Of a DNA stretch of 64,000 nucleotides, positions 29,295-37,909 are shown one piece after another. The translations under genes and the position numbers were made by a program. A model generated the notes under the pieces. That model was not told the DNA's origin, made no database searches, and saw nothing but the letters and a program-made list of their open reading frames with translations. Positions within the stretch are counted from its first letter, which is position 1. The number at the start of each line of letters is the position of its first letter. The stretch covers positions 124,001 to 188,000 of the forward strand of contig NZ_VDCQ01000002.1 in assembly GCF_006265175.1 (NCBI RefSeq). The letters run 5' to 3'. The stretch is from Paenibacillus hemerocallicola (GTDB lineage: Bacteria; Bacillota; Bacilli; Paenibacillales; NBRC-103111).

Positions 29295-30110
29295 TCAGCC
29301 TTTAACCGCGCCGGCGGCCAAGCCGCTGACGACATACCGCTGGGCCAGCAGCGCGATGATCAGCACCGGCAGCGTAATGATGCAGGCGGCGGCCATCAGG
29401 GCGCCCCAGTTGATTTCGGAGTAGGACATGAAGTTGAATACGGCGATCGGCAGCGTCTTCGTCTTGTCCCCGGCCAAAATGATCGAGAACATGAAATTGT
29501 TCCAGGAGAAAATGAACGAAAGCAGCGACGACGTAATGACACCCGGGCCGGATATCGGCATAATGATGCGCAGAAACACCTGATGGTGATTGCAGCCGTC
29601 GATCAGGCCCGCTTCCTCGATTTCCGTAGGCAGTGCCTCGAAGAAGGAGATCATGATCCATATAATAAACGGAAGACCGACCAGCATATGGCTCAAGATG
29701 AGCGCAGTATAGGTGTCGACCAAATTGATTTTCGAGAACAAAATGAACCACGGAATCAAAAACGTTATCCCCGGAATAATCCGTGCGACCAAAATGACGA
29801 GCCCGAGCTTCTGCAGATGGTGTCTGGCGATCGCATAAGCGGCCGGCAGTCCCAGAATAAGCGACAGCACCGTCGAGCCTACGGCCACGACAAGGCTGTT
29901 CACGATAAACTTCATGAAATCGTATTCCCGGAATACGCTCGAATAGTTTTTCGCCGTCGGTTTGAAAAACAGGAAATTTTCCGTAGACATAATTTGCGCT
30001 TGCGTCTTGAACGATGCGATCAGCATCCACAGGAACGGAAACGCGAAAACGAACAGCACGAGGAGCGTCAACAAGCCGAGCACGATAGTAAGCGTTTTGT
30101 TCTTCTTCAT
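29295..30110 (-). CDS. CUT1 sugar ABC permease, MalG type
   Basis: A 271-residue inner-membrane permease with six predicted helices and the EAA coupling loop EAGLIDGCNHHQVFLRIIMP, which docks a separate ATPase. ATG 30110 overlaps the TGA of the MalF-type gene by 4 bp (ATGA), and GGAGG precedes it. It forms the transmembrane pore with its partner. No ATPase gene is in the cluster, as is usual for CUT1 systems that share MsmX. Confidence 0.93.
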   Translation of the reverse strand: MKKNKTLTIVLGLLTLLVLFVFAFPFLWMLIASFKTQAQIMSTENFLFFKPTAKNYSSVFREYDFMKFIVNSLVVAVGSTVLSLILGLPAAYAIARHHLQKLGLVILVARIIPGITFLIPWFILFSKINLVDTYTALILSHMLVGLPFIIWIMISFFEALPTEIEEAGLIDGCNHHQVFLRIIMPISGPGVITSSLLSFIFSWNNFMFSIILAGDKTKTLPIAVFNFMSYSEINWGALMAAACIITLPVLIIALLAQRYVVSGLAAGAVKG

Positions 30111-30988
30111 GACGCCACCTCCAATCGTTTCCGCATCCAAATCATAAACAGTGTCAGCCCCATGACGAGCAGGAAAAACAGGACGAGCAGCGACGAGGCC
30201 ATACCGAGCTTGAAGTATTGAAACCCGAGTACATAACCGTACAAATTAAGCGTCTCCGAAGCGAAATTCGGTCCGCCCTGAGTCGTAGCATAAATGATAT
30301 CGAACGTTTTCAGCACGTCGATCAGCCTCAGCATGGCCGCTACGAGAATGGTCGGCCTTAGCAGCGGCAGCGTAATGTTGGTGAATTTCTGCCAGCCGTT
30401 TGCTCCGTCGACGTCGGCCGCCTCGTAAGGATCGCTCGGCAGCGTAGAGATGCCCGCCATCACGATCAGCGAGATCATCGGCGTCCACTCCCAGACGTCC
30501 ACGATTATGAGAGACGGAATGACTTGGCTCGTCGAGGCCAGCCACAGCAGCGGCTCGAACCCGAGCGATTTCAGCATCATGTTGGCCACGCCGATCGTCG
30601 GCTCGTAGATGAGCATCCACACTAGCCCCATCGCGACCGGAGTCGCCACCATCGGCAGCAGGAACACCGTCTTCACGATATTTTTGCCGCGGAATTGGCG
30701 CGCCAGCAATACGGCGATGGCCACGCCCAGCACGACTTCGGCCGCAAGCGCCACGAAAGTGAAATAAAACGTCGCACCGACCGCATGCCAGAACCGTCCG
30801 TCATGCAGAAGCGCAATATAGTTGTCCAAGCCGACCCATTTCGGCGGCGTCGTGGCGGACATGCTCCATTCGAAGAAGCTGATCCTCACCGTGTAGATGA
30901 TCGGGAACAGCATCATGATCAGCACGAACAGCACTGCGGGGAGCGTATAAATCCATTTCAAATTTCGATCGAACCAGCTAAATTGCAT
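30107..30988 (-). CDS. CUT1 sugar ABC permease, MalF type
   Basis: A 293-residue inner-membrane permease with six helices and the EAA loop EAADVDGANGWQKFTNITLP. ATG 30988 has GAGGGTGAG upstream; the frame is open further but without a ribosome site. It is 97 bp downstream of the binding-protein gene, with a terminator-like hairpin in between, and overlaps the next permease by 4 bp. Confidence 0.93.
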   Translation of the reverse strand: MQFSWFDRNLKWIYTLPAVLFVLIMMLFPIIYTVRISFFEWSMSATTPPKWVGLDNYIALLHDGRFWHAVGATFYFTFVALAAEVVLGVAIAVLLARQFRGKNIVKTVFLLPMVATPVAMGLVWMLIYEPTIGVANMMLKSLGFEPLLWLASTSQVIPSLIIVDVWEWTPMISLIVMAGISTLPSDPYEAADVDGANGWQKFTNITLPLLRPTILVAAMLRLIDVLKTFDIIYATTQGGPNFASETLNLYGYVLGFQYFKLGMASSLLVLFFLLVMGLTLFMIWMRKRLEVAS

Positions 30989-31031
30989 CGAAGTTCTCAC
31001 CCTCTTCTGTCGAAACGTTTGGAGGATGATG

Positions 31032-31053
31032 AAAAAGGGCCATCGCATGACCC
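31032..31053 (-). terminator. Intercistronic hairpin between binding protein and permeases
   Basis: On the minus strand, GGGTCAT / ATGGCCC stem (one G-T pair) with loop GCG is followed by TTTTTC. A partial terminator here would make the binding protein more abundant than the permeases. Confidence 0.65.
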
Positions 31054-31084
31054 TCCCCATCATCGTTCTTGTTAAGCTTTATTT

Positions 31085-32428
31085 TTATTTGGTTTTGTCT
31101 TTGTCCACAATCGTCTGGAGCGCGGCGTTCGCTTTATTGGCGGTATCCTGGATGTTCGTCTGGCCGGCCATCACCTGCTGGACGATTTCCCCTACGGCAT
31201 CCCGTGCTTCGCCGACGCTGATTACGACAGGACGGTCGTGGTCGACGCCCACTTTGGCGCTTTCCTTAATGATCGGAACGAGCTCGGCCGGGAAGCCGGT
31301 CGTGCCTTCCGCCTTGTCCCAAATCGATGCGCGCGCTCCCGGATTGCCGGCTTGCTGCGTTTTCAATACGACATCCTTGCTCGACGCCCACTTGATGAAT
31401 TCCCAAGCGGCATCCTTGTTGGCCGACTTCGCGTTCATCGAGAGCCCCCACGAGGTGATGCTATACGGCTTCGATCCGGCTTTGCCTCCCGGGAACATGG
31501 CGAATCCGACCTGATCGGCTACCTTGGATTTTTCTTTGTCGGTCACGTTGCCGTACAGCGAGTTGGCATCGGTCATGAAAGCGATTTTGCCTTGAGCGAA
31601 AATACCGAACGCCTGCGGCCAAGACATGTTGAGCACCCCCGGAGGGCCGAAATCGCGCAGCAGCGTGCCGTAAGTCGTAAACGCTTTGACCGCTTCCGGC
31701 GTATTGATCGTCGCCTTGTCGCCATTCATGAAGTCCGCTCCTTCCGAATACAGGAAGGACGATACTTGCGTTACGAGCGGCGAACGCTGTCCGCGCGCTA
31801 CGAAGCCGTACATTTCCTTGGACGGGTCATGCAGCTTTTTCACGGCGGCCATCAGCTCGTCCATCGTCTTCGGCACTTCAAGGCCGGCGTTTTTCAGCAA
31901 GTCTTTGCGGTAATACAATATTTCCTGCTCCGTAATGATCGGAATGCCTGCCAGCTTGCCGTCAACGGTCACGGAGCCGATCGCCGATTTGGAGAAATCG
32001 TTGAAATCGTAGCTCGCGTCTTTTTGCGGATACTCGTCCAGCGGATTTACCCAACCGTTCTTATAGAACAGCTTGCCCTCCTGCAGCGGGCGATACATGA
32101 ACACGTCGGGCGTAGCGGAGCCGGCCGTGAACTGTACGGTAAGCTTCTGGGTAAGCTGATCCTCGAAGAAGCTTTGCACGTTTACCTTCATGCCGGTAGC
32201 CGCTTCGAACTCCGGCAGCAACGGCTTGATCGCGTCGCCCCACGGATGGTTGGCCGTAACGAGCGTAATGCTCTTGCCCTCGAACGGCTTCGCTCCCGCT
32301 CCCGCGCCGCCTCCTTGCGTCCCGTCTCCGGCGTTGTTTTTGGCGCCGCCCGCACAACCGGTAACCATGGCCGTCGTCAATATAACGGCAATGCCGGTAC
32401 CCATCCAACGTTTGCTTGTATGTTTCAT
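31085..32428 (-). CDS. CUT1 extracellular solute-binding lipoprotein
   Basis: A 447-residue family 1 binding lipoprotein with a signal peptide and lipobox (MVTGC), followed by a Gly-rich linker and a MalE-like domain (GKLAGIPIITEQEILYYRKD). It captures an oligosaccharide for the two permeases downstream. TGGAGGGTC precedes ATG 32428. The YesM/YesN pair ends the same gene string and is the probable regulator. The ligand is unknown. Confidence 0.94.
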   Translation of the reverse strand: MKHTSKRWMGTGIAVILTTAMVTGCAGGAKNNAGDGTQGGGAGAGAKPFEGKSITLVTANHPWGDAIKPLLPEFEAATGMKVNVQSFFEDQLTQKLTVQFTAGSATPDVFMYRPLQEGKLFYKNGWVNPLDEYPQKDASYDFNDFSKSAIGSVTVDGKLAGIPIITEQEILYYRKDLLKNAGLEVPKTMDELMAAVKKLHDPSKEMYGFVARGQRSPLVTQVSSFLYSEGADFMNGDKATINTPEAVKAFTTYGTLLRDFGPPGVLNMSWPQAFGIFAQGKIAFMTDANSLYGNVTDKEKSKVADQVGFAMFPGGKAGSKPYSITSWGLSMNAKSANKDAAWEFIKWASSKDVVLKTQQAGNPGARASIWDKAEGTTGFPAELVPIIKESAKVGVDHDRPVVISVGEARDAVGEIVQQVMAGQTNIQDTANKANAALQTIVDKDKTK

Positions 32429-32490
32429 CTTGACCCTCCAGTAGTGGAATAATGGACCCACATTCAGATTACCCGAACTTATTTTCTCAA

Positions 32491-32520
32491 TATATAACGA
32501 ATACTAAACATCGATAACAA
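32491..32520 (-). promoter_or_regulatory. Likely promoter of the binding-protein/permease operon
   Basis: On the minus strand, TTGTTA (32515-32520), 18-bp spacer, TATATA (32491-32496), 63 bp before the start codon. Confidence 0.5.
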
Positions 32521-32536
32521 CACTTTAAGGATTTGG

Positions 32537-32567
32537 AAAAAACAAAAAGAAGCCCGAAGCGGGCTTC
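32537..32567 (-). terminator. Rho-independent terminator of the DapA-family gene
   Basis: On the minus strand, GAAGCCCG / CGGGCTTC with a CTT-containing loop, then TTTTTGTTTTTT. It is 28 bp past the stop. Confidence 0.88.
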
Positions 32568-32594
32568 CGTTTGCGTTATCCGTCATGCATAGTA

Positions 32595-33548
32595 TTATTT
32601 CAGTCCTGCCGTGACCTCGCCCGCTTCGCTGCTCACCAGCAAAGTACGTACGACATTCGTTAACAGTTCGAGCTGTCCGACTTCGATTTTGTGGTTTGCC
32701 TTCAGCCCGGCGTCGTCTTTGACGCGAGTTGCGGTCGTAATCGGCAAGCCCAGCTGCTGCAAATGGTATTTGGCATTGACCGGGTAGTACTGCAGCTCGA
32801 TCAGCGATGCCACTCCCAAATAAGCTTGCAGCTGTTCGGCGGCCGTCTCGTCTTCCTTCCACCGTTCGGTAAGCCGCACGTACAGGTCGGGATGAAAGTT
32901 GGCCATGACGCCGCTAAATCCGGCCGCGCCAAGCTTAAGCGAAGCGAGCAGGCTGGAGGAATTGGCGTTGAACAGCTTCAGCGCACTCCCGGCAACCGCA
33001 TCGATTTTCGCTTTCATTTGCTGCAGGTCGCAGCACGTGTCCTTCAGGAACCAAAATCTTCCCGTATCCGCGCACCATTTGAGCAATTCCGGAGAAAGCA
33101 GCCTTTTGTACGGATACGGGCATTCGTAAATGCCGAGCGGCACGTCCGGAATCGCCTCCAGCAGCTTGCTTGCGGCGGTTTTCCATACTTCATCGCCTTC
33201 GTCCTCCTTGGCCAGCCGGTTGCTGATCAAGACGACCGCATCCACTCCGGTAGCGGCGATTTGCCGCAATTCGGCGACCTGATCCTCGAATGCGTCGGAT
33301 ACATGGCCCGAAGCGATCACCTGAACGCGCCCCGCCGCCTGACGCTTGACGAAACGGGCGATCTCCACTCGTTCCTCCAAGGACAGCTTGAACATCTCGC
33401 TCGACTGGCATACGGCGAACAAGCCGTGAACGCCCATACCGATATACCATTCCACCAATTGCTCCAATGCCGCGTAATCGACTTCGCCCGACGAAGTAAA
33501 TGGAGTAATCATCGTCGGCCAAACGCCGTTTTGAATCGAATGGCTCAT
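32595..33548 (-). CDS. DapA/NanA-family aldolase or lyase
   Basis: A 317-residue TIM-barrel enzyme of the dihydrodipicolinate synthase family. The Schiff-base Lys169 is in FLKDT and the catalytic Tyr141 in GIYECPYP. The usual GTTGE phosphate/carboxylate loop is replaced by CQSSEM (47-52), so it is probably not a true DHDPS. Candidates are a 2-keto-3-deoxy sugar acid aldolase (fits dgoD) or a sialate lyase-like enzyme (fits the sialidase-fold neighbour). GGGGAACG precedes ATG 33548. Upstream are two IclR-type palindromes and a cre-like site, and the IclR gene is 216 bp away. Confidence 0.85.
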   Translation of the reverse strand: MSHSIQNGVWPTMITPFTSSGEVDYAALEQLVEWYIGMGVHGLFAVCQSSEMFKLSLEERVEIARFVKRQAAGRVQVIASGHVSDAFEDQVAELRQIAATGVDAVVLISNRLAKEDEGDEVWKTAASKLLEAIPDVPLGIYECPYPYKRLLSPELLKWCADTGRFWFLKDTCCDLQQMKAKIDAVAGSALKLFNANSSSLLASLKLGAAGFSGVMANFHPDLYVRLTERWKEDETAAEQLQAYLGVASLIELQYYPVNAKYHLQQLGLPITTATRVKDDAGLKANHKIEVGQLELLTNVVRTLLVSSEAGEVTAGLK

Positions 33549-33610
33549 TTTCGTTCCCCGTTTCCCGATCATGATTGCGTGTTCTGCGCATCGCGCGAGT
33601 TCTTAATTAC

Positions 33611-33678
33611 AGAACAACGTTCTAGTAATCTACCAAAAAAATATGCAACATATGTTCTTGGTTGGAGAACATTGTTCC
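33611..33678. promoter_or_regulatory. Pair of IclR-type palindromic operators upstream of the aldolase
   Basis: AGAACAACGTTCT (33611-33623) and AGAACATTGTTCC (33666-33678) share the form AGAAC-N3-GTTCY. They are centred 63 and 118 bp upstream of the aldolase start. A third copy lies at 34681. Confidence 0.6.
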
Positions 33679-33707
33679 ATATCTATCACATTTATTTTAT
33701 TACATCG

Positions 33708-33721
33708 TTCAAACGATTACA
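33708..33721. promoter_or_regulatory. Candidate CcpA catabolite-response element
   Basis: TTCAAACGATTACA matches the cre consensus at all but the second base, in the gap upstream of the aldolase. Confidence 0.35.
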
Positions 33722-33764
33722 ACACTTTTTTAATGTTTAACTCCCGATACGGCAGGCCGCCGGG

Positions 33765-34520
33765 TTATACTTTTCCTTCGATCGACTGGACGATTCCCGT
33801 AAGCTTCAAGGCATAGTCCCGGATCTTGTCTTCATCGAACCGCAACGACGGACCCGATACGCTAATGCCTGCTACAACCTGCTTCTTTTGGTTCAGAATC
33901 GGCATGCCGACGCACTTGATTCCGTATTCGTGCTCCATATTGTCGATCGAATAGCCCCGGGAGCGGATAGCCGCCAGCTCCGCAAGCAGCGCCTCCGGCT
34001 CCGCAATCGTCTGGTCGGTATATTTCTTCAATCCTTTGGCGCATACCGCACCGGCCGTCTCGGCGGGCATAAAGGCCATCATCGCTTTGCCGATGCCGGT
34101 ACAATACAACGGCGCTTTGACGCCGAGCATCGATCTCGTCGAGAGTTGATTTTTCGGAGAGGAGGAATCGAGATAGATGACTTCGCTTTCGCTAGGCATG
34201 CCAAGATATACGGTCTCGTTCGAATAATCCGCAAGCTCCTGCATATACGGCAGCATCGTTCTGCGTATGTTCATATTGCTCGAGATGACGTTCCCGAGCT
34301 CCAATATTTTGATCCCGAGCCGGTACTTCTCGTTCTCCGGATTTTGCTCCAGGTACCCCGCCTTCACGAACGTATCGACGATGTTATGCACGTTGCTCTT
34401 ATAGAGCCCGAGATGCTCGCTGATCTCGGTAATTCCGAGCTCCGGACTTTGGACGGTAAAGCAATCCATAATGCGCAGCGCTTTATATAAAGATTTTACT
34501 TTGATTTCTTCGGCCATCAT
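33765..34520 (-). CDS. IclR-family transcriptional regulator
   Basis: A 251-residue IclR/KdgR-type regulator. The N-terminal winged helix (KALRIMDCF; ITEISEHLGLYKSNVHNIVD) is followed by the IclR ligand domain (about 80-250), with the typical YCTGIGKAMMA and ISVSGPSLRF. ATG 34520 (or the next ATG, 34517) follows GAAGAGG. The gene lies between two targets that share the AGAAC-N3-GTTCT palindrome. The family senses small acids such as keto-deoxy-sugar acids, which fits the adjacent aldolase. Confidence 0.92.
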   Translation of the reverse strand: MMAEEIKVKSLYKALRIMDCFTVQSPELGITEISEHLGLYKSNVHNIVDTFVKAGYLEQNPENEKYRLGIKILELGNVISSNMNIRRTMLPYMQELADYSNETVYLGMPSESEVIYLDSSSPKNQLSTRSMLGVKAPLYCTGIGKAMMAFMPAETAGAVCAKGLKKYTDQTIAEPEALLAELAAIRSRGYSIDNMEHEYGIKCVGMPILNQKKQVVAGISVSGPSLRFDEDKIRDYALKLTGIVQSIEGKV

Positions 34521-34680
34521 ACCAACCTCTTCGCCATAGTTTGGAAACCGGGAAACGCCGTTCCTTATACGGATACTCCGTTCTGACTTCCCTTCTAGTA
34601 TCTTAACGCATTTCCGGTCGTTCCGCAAAAAAAAGTATTGCTTCCTGTTCAACCATCCCTTATTCTGGGATTAGATATTC

Positions 34681-34693
34681 TGAACAACGTTCT
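34681..34693. promoter_or_regulatory. IclR-type operator upstream of the sialidase-fold gene
   Basis: TGAACAACGTTCT, 11 of 13 bases inside the same palindrome as at 33611. It lies 36 bp before the plus-strand gene start and 160 bp upstream of iclR. Confidence 0.6.
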
Positions 34694-34729
34694 TTATTGA
34701 GGAACAAATAACGGAATTTGGAAGGGAGT

Positions 34730-36202
34730 ATGTTACTTTTGGAACAAGCGATTCGAACGGCATGGAATCAGAACGACCCCCGACAATTGTATACGGTGGC
34801 AAACGAGGGCAGCGATTACGGCTCGCTGCATGTCATCCGCCTCGCTCCCGGCGACGGAAGCTTGACGATCGATTGGAAAGACTTCGACGACGCACAGGCG
34901 AAGACATCGACGTACGTACTCGAATACAGGCTGCGCAATGAGCCGGATTCGGCACAGCGAGTGTCGTTAAGCGCTTCCTTCGGGAGCACGACGATATCCG
35001 GTCTCGTTAACGGCGCGGATTACGAGGTATTCGTGGAAGGTCGCGACCCGCAATCTGGCACGGAGCCGTCGGTCAGCCCGACCCGATTGTTTCGTCCCGG
35101 TTCCGTACCGGGGACGGTTATCAATTATATCCATCCCGAAGACTATACGTTCGGCTTCTCCGGCCGTTCGCCCGCAAGTCCGTCGATCGTCCGTCTTCCC
35201 GACGGGAATTTGCTTGCCTCCCACGACATTTACTGGGGCTTGGCCGGGCAAAATACGAGCGTCGTGCTTCGCTCGCGCGACGAAGGAGTTACGTGGGAAT
35301 ACGTGACGTTCCTGTATCCGTGCTTCTGGGGCAAGCTGTTCTTGCACCGCGACCGGCTGTATATGATCGCGACCGGCACCGAGTACGGCGCCCTTCTGAT
35401 CGGCCGTTCGGACGACGGAGGCGAAACATGGAGCGAGCCGTCCGTCCTGATCGAAGCCGGCAGCCGCGAGAAAGGCGGTCCTCACAAGGCGCCTATGCCG
35501 GTTATCGAGTACAAGGGTAGGCTGTGGACCGGCATCGACTACGGGTCTTGGTCGACGGGCTCCCATGCCTCCGGTCTCGTATCCGTACCGGCCGATGCCG
35601 ACCTGTTGGATTCGGCGAGCTGGACGATCATGCCGTTCCTCCCTTACGACCCGAATTGGCCTGGAGCGGTCGTAGGCGACAACAAAGCGGGGCTGCTCGA
35701 AGGAAACGCGGTAGTCAAGCCTGACGGGACGCTCGTCAACTTGCTCCGCTACCAGACGAACGGTTGTACGCCGAGCTTCGGGCGGGCCATTATGCTTGCA
35801 GCCGACACGGACCGGCCGGCCGAGCCTCTCGTATTTCATAAGGTCATCGACTTCTACGGCAATTTGTCCAAGTTTACCGTGTATCACGATCCGGTCTCGG
35901 CCAAATACTGGTCGCTCGTCAACCGGGTCAAGGGGCCGAACAACGGACAACGAAACATTTTGACTCTCGTCAATTCGGACGATTTGGAAAATTGGCATAT
36001 CGTCAAGGACATTCTCAACTATGACGACAATGGGTGGCCGGAAGATTCCAAGAAGGTCGGCTTCCAATACGTCGATTGGATTTTCAGCGGCGACGACATT
36101 TATGTAGCTTCCAGAACGGCTATCAACGGCGCTCACAATTTCCATAACGCCAACTATTTGACCTTTCACCGGGTCGACGATTTCCGGACACTGTCGCAAT
36201 AA
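34730..36202 (+). CDS. Sialidase-fold (BNR repeat) protein with fibronectin III-like domain
   Basis: About 490 residues. An N-terminal fibronectin type III-like domain (about 40-120) is followed by a six-bladed beta-propeller. Two Asp-box motifs are clear: SRDEGVTW and SDDGGETW. The stretch SIVRLPDGNLLA resembles the sialidase R-I/L-P motif. There is no signal peptide. The enzyme may be an exo-glycosidase of sialidase type or a propeller lyase; sialic acid as substrate is not proven. ATG 34730 follows GGAAGGGAG closely; TTG 34739 is an alternative. An IclR-type operator lies just upstream, so it is likely co-regulated with the aldolase. Confidence 0.78.
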   Translation: MLLLEQAIRTAWNQNDPRQLYTVANEGSDYGSLHVIRLAPGDGSLTIDWKDFDDAQAKTSTYVLEYRLRNEPDSAQRVSLSASFGSTTISGLVNGADYEVFVEGRDPQSGTEPSVSPTRLFRPGSVPGTVINYIHPEDYTFGFSGRSPASPSIVRLPDGNLLASHDIYWGLAGQNTSVVLRSRDEGVTWEYVTFLYPCFWGKLFLHRDRLYMIATGTEYGALLIGRSDDGGETWSEPSVLIEAGSREKGGPHKAPMPVIEYKGRLWTGIDYGSWSTGSHASGLVSVPADADLLDSASWTIMPFLPYDPNWPGAVVGDNKAGLLEGNAVVKPDGTLVNLLRYQTNGCTPSFGRAIMLAADTDRPAEPLVFHKVIDFYGNLSKFTVYHDPVSAKYWSLVNRVKGPNNGQRNILTLVNSDDLENWHIVKDILNYDDNGWPEDSKKVGFQYVDWIFSGDDIYVASRTAINGAHNFHNANYLTFHRVDDFRTLSQ

Positions 36203-36214
36203 AGTCCCGATTGC

Positions 36215-36259
36215 AAAAAGCCCCGTTCTCCCTTTACCCGGGAAAACGGGGCCGCTTTT
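36215..36259. terminator. Bidirectional terminator between sialidase-fold and sulfatase genes
   Basis: GCCCCGTT / AACGGGGC stem extended by CCC/GGG, flanked by AAAAA on the left and TTTT on the right. It serves two convergent genes. Confidence 0.85.
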
Positions 36260-36273
36260 GTTCACAAAGCTCG

Positions 36274-37779
36274 TCAGGCATGGGAGATGCGCGGCATCGG
36301 CATCGATTCTTTGCCGAGCTCGGCCCATATATATTTCAGCAGCAGCTCCGATTTCAACGAAGCGTAATCCGATTCGTTCCACAAATTGCGGATTTCCCCG
36401 GGATCCTGCCGGAGATCGAACAGCTCGCCGTATGTCTGGTTGTAGTATACGGTAATTTTGTATCGCTCGCCTACATACGTTTTCTGGTGTATCGTCGTCG
36501 GCTCGTGACGGAATTCGCATAGGGCGTGATCGCGCGCCCGCTCTTCGGCACCTTGCCAAACCGCACTCTGGTCGACACCCGTCATGGCGCAAGGCACCTC
36601 GATGCCGGCAAGGCTCAAGAAGGTCGGGGCCAAATCGACAAGCGATTGAATCGCACCCGATCGTCTCCCGGCCGGGACATATCCCGGATAGCGGACGATA
36701 AAGGGCAGCTTGATCAAATCCTCGTAGTGGAATCCGCCCTTGTATTGCAGCCCGTGCTGCCCGTAGAAATGTCCGTGGTCGGTCGTAAATACGACGACCG
36801 TATTATCCGCCAAGCCGAGCTCCTCGAGCTTATCGAGTATGCTGCCGATATACTTGTCCATCAGGCTGACCATCGCATAGTACGTCGCGACAAGCTTCTT
36901 CCGCTCGTCCTCAGGCAGCAGATGCGACCGGTAGCCGTGAGTCCCGAAGCCACTTTCCTTCAGATGAGTAAAGTCCGGCTTCTCCAGCTGCGTCAGCCCG
37001 AAGTGGGGAGGATTGCGGTCATGCTCGCCCGGCGTAACGGACGGAATCGTCAGACTGTCGGGATCGTACATCGTATCCCACGGCTCCGGCACAAGATAGT
37101 CGGGATGCGGATCGAAGAAGCTGGACCAGAGGAAAAACGGCTCGTCGCTCCGCTTATACTGCTCCAACAAGGTGTTGGAACGTTCCGCGATCCACGTATT
37201 GTAGTGATACTTCTCCGGAATGGCCCATTTGTGAAGCGTCGGCTTCATCGTGCCCGTAGGCGGCAAGAAGTACTCTCTCCAGTTCGAGCAGCCCTTCTCC
37301 TCCATCCAGATCGCGTAATGCTGTCCTACGAGAAATTCGTTCGTATGGTTCCGAGCCAGCTCCACGTGATCGAAGCCGTAGAACGGTCCGTTAAACTTCC
37401 GCCAATACTCCAAATCCTGCAAAATACCGATCGATTCCAGCGATGAATAGGTTTCCGTCGCCCGGGTCGGTTGAAAATGCGCCTTGCCTACGAGAGCGGT
37501 TTTGTAGCCGCCTGCGCGGAAATCTTCGCCGACGGTATGCCGGTCCTCCAGCAATTTCGTTCCGAGCGTCCAGGCGCCATGCTGGCTCGGGTACATCCCC
37601 GTTATAATCGATGCGCGAGTCGGCGTACAGGTCGGATTCGGACAGTAAGCCCGCGTGAAGGTCGTTCCTTCGTCGGCCAGCCGATCCAGATTCGGCGTCT
37701 TCAGCTCGGGATTGCCCGCCCCCAGCGTATTCCAATGCTGCTGATCGCTCGTAATGAGCAAAATGTTAGGTCGTTTCAA
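36274..37779 (-). CDS. Type I (formylglycine) sulfatase
   Basis: A 501-residue sulfatase of the alkaline-phosphatase superfamily. Cys51 in CTPTR is the residue oxidised to formylglycine; metal-site regions include ITSDQQHWN near the start and FTTDHGHFYGQHG. It hydrolyses sulfate esters, probably from a sulfated sugar. No signal peptide is present, so it acts in the cytosol and needs a cytosolic maturation enzyme, which is not in the window. The start is TTG with GGAGGAG 10 bases upstream. The divergent AraC gene is the probable regulator. Confidence 0.92.
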   Translation of the reverse strand: MKRPNILLITSDQQHWNTLGAGNPELKTPNLDRLADEGTTFTRAYCPNPTCTPTRASIITGMYPSQHGAWTLGTKLLEDRHTVGEDFRAGGYKTALVGKAHFQPTRATETYSSLESIGILQDLEYWRKFNGPFYGFDHVELARNHTNEFLVGQHYAIWMEEKGCSNWREYFLPPTGTMKPTLHKWAIPEKYHYNTWIAERSNTLLEQYKRSDEPFFLWSSFFDPHPDYLVPEPWDTMYDPDSLTIPSVTPGEHDRNPPHFGLTQLEKPDFTHLKESGFGTHGYRSHLLPEDERKKLVATYYAMVSLMDKYIGSILDKLEELGLADNTVVVFTTDHGHFYGQHGLQYKGGFHYEDLIKLPFIVRYPGYVPAGRRSGAIQSLVDLAPTFLSLAGIEVPCAMTGVDQSAVWQGAEERARDHALCEFRHEPTTIHQKTYVGERYKITVYYNQTYGELFDLRQDPGEIRNLWNESDYASLKSELLLKYIWAELGKESMPMPRISHA

Positions 37780-37840
37780 CTACAGTCAGCTCCTCCCGAC
37801 ATTGTATGTCCATATCCGCCAGTCATAACTCCAATGTAGC

Positions 37841-37870
37841 TTGCATCCGACCTGAAGGAAATACCATAAT
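37841..37870 (+). promoter_or_regulatory. Likely promoter of the AraC gene
   Basis: TTGCAT (37841-37846), 18-bp spacer, CATAAT (37865-37870), 40 bp before the start codon, in the 130-bp divergent gap with the sulfatase gene. Confidence 0.45.
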
Positions 37871-37909
37871 GTATTTATCAAAATGTAGGGTCGGGAGAGT
37901 CGAACGGAT

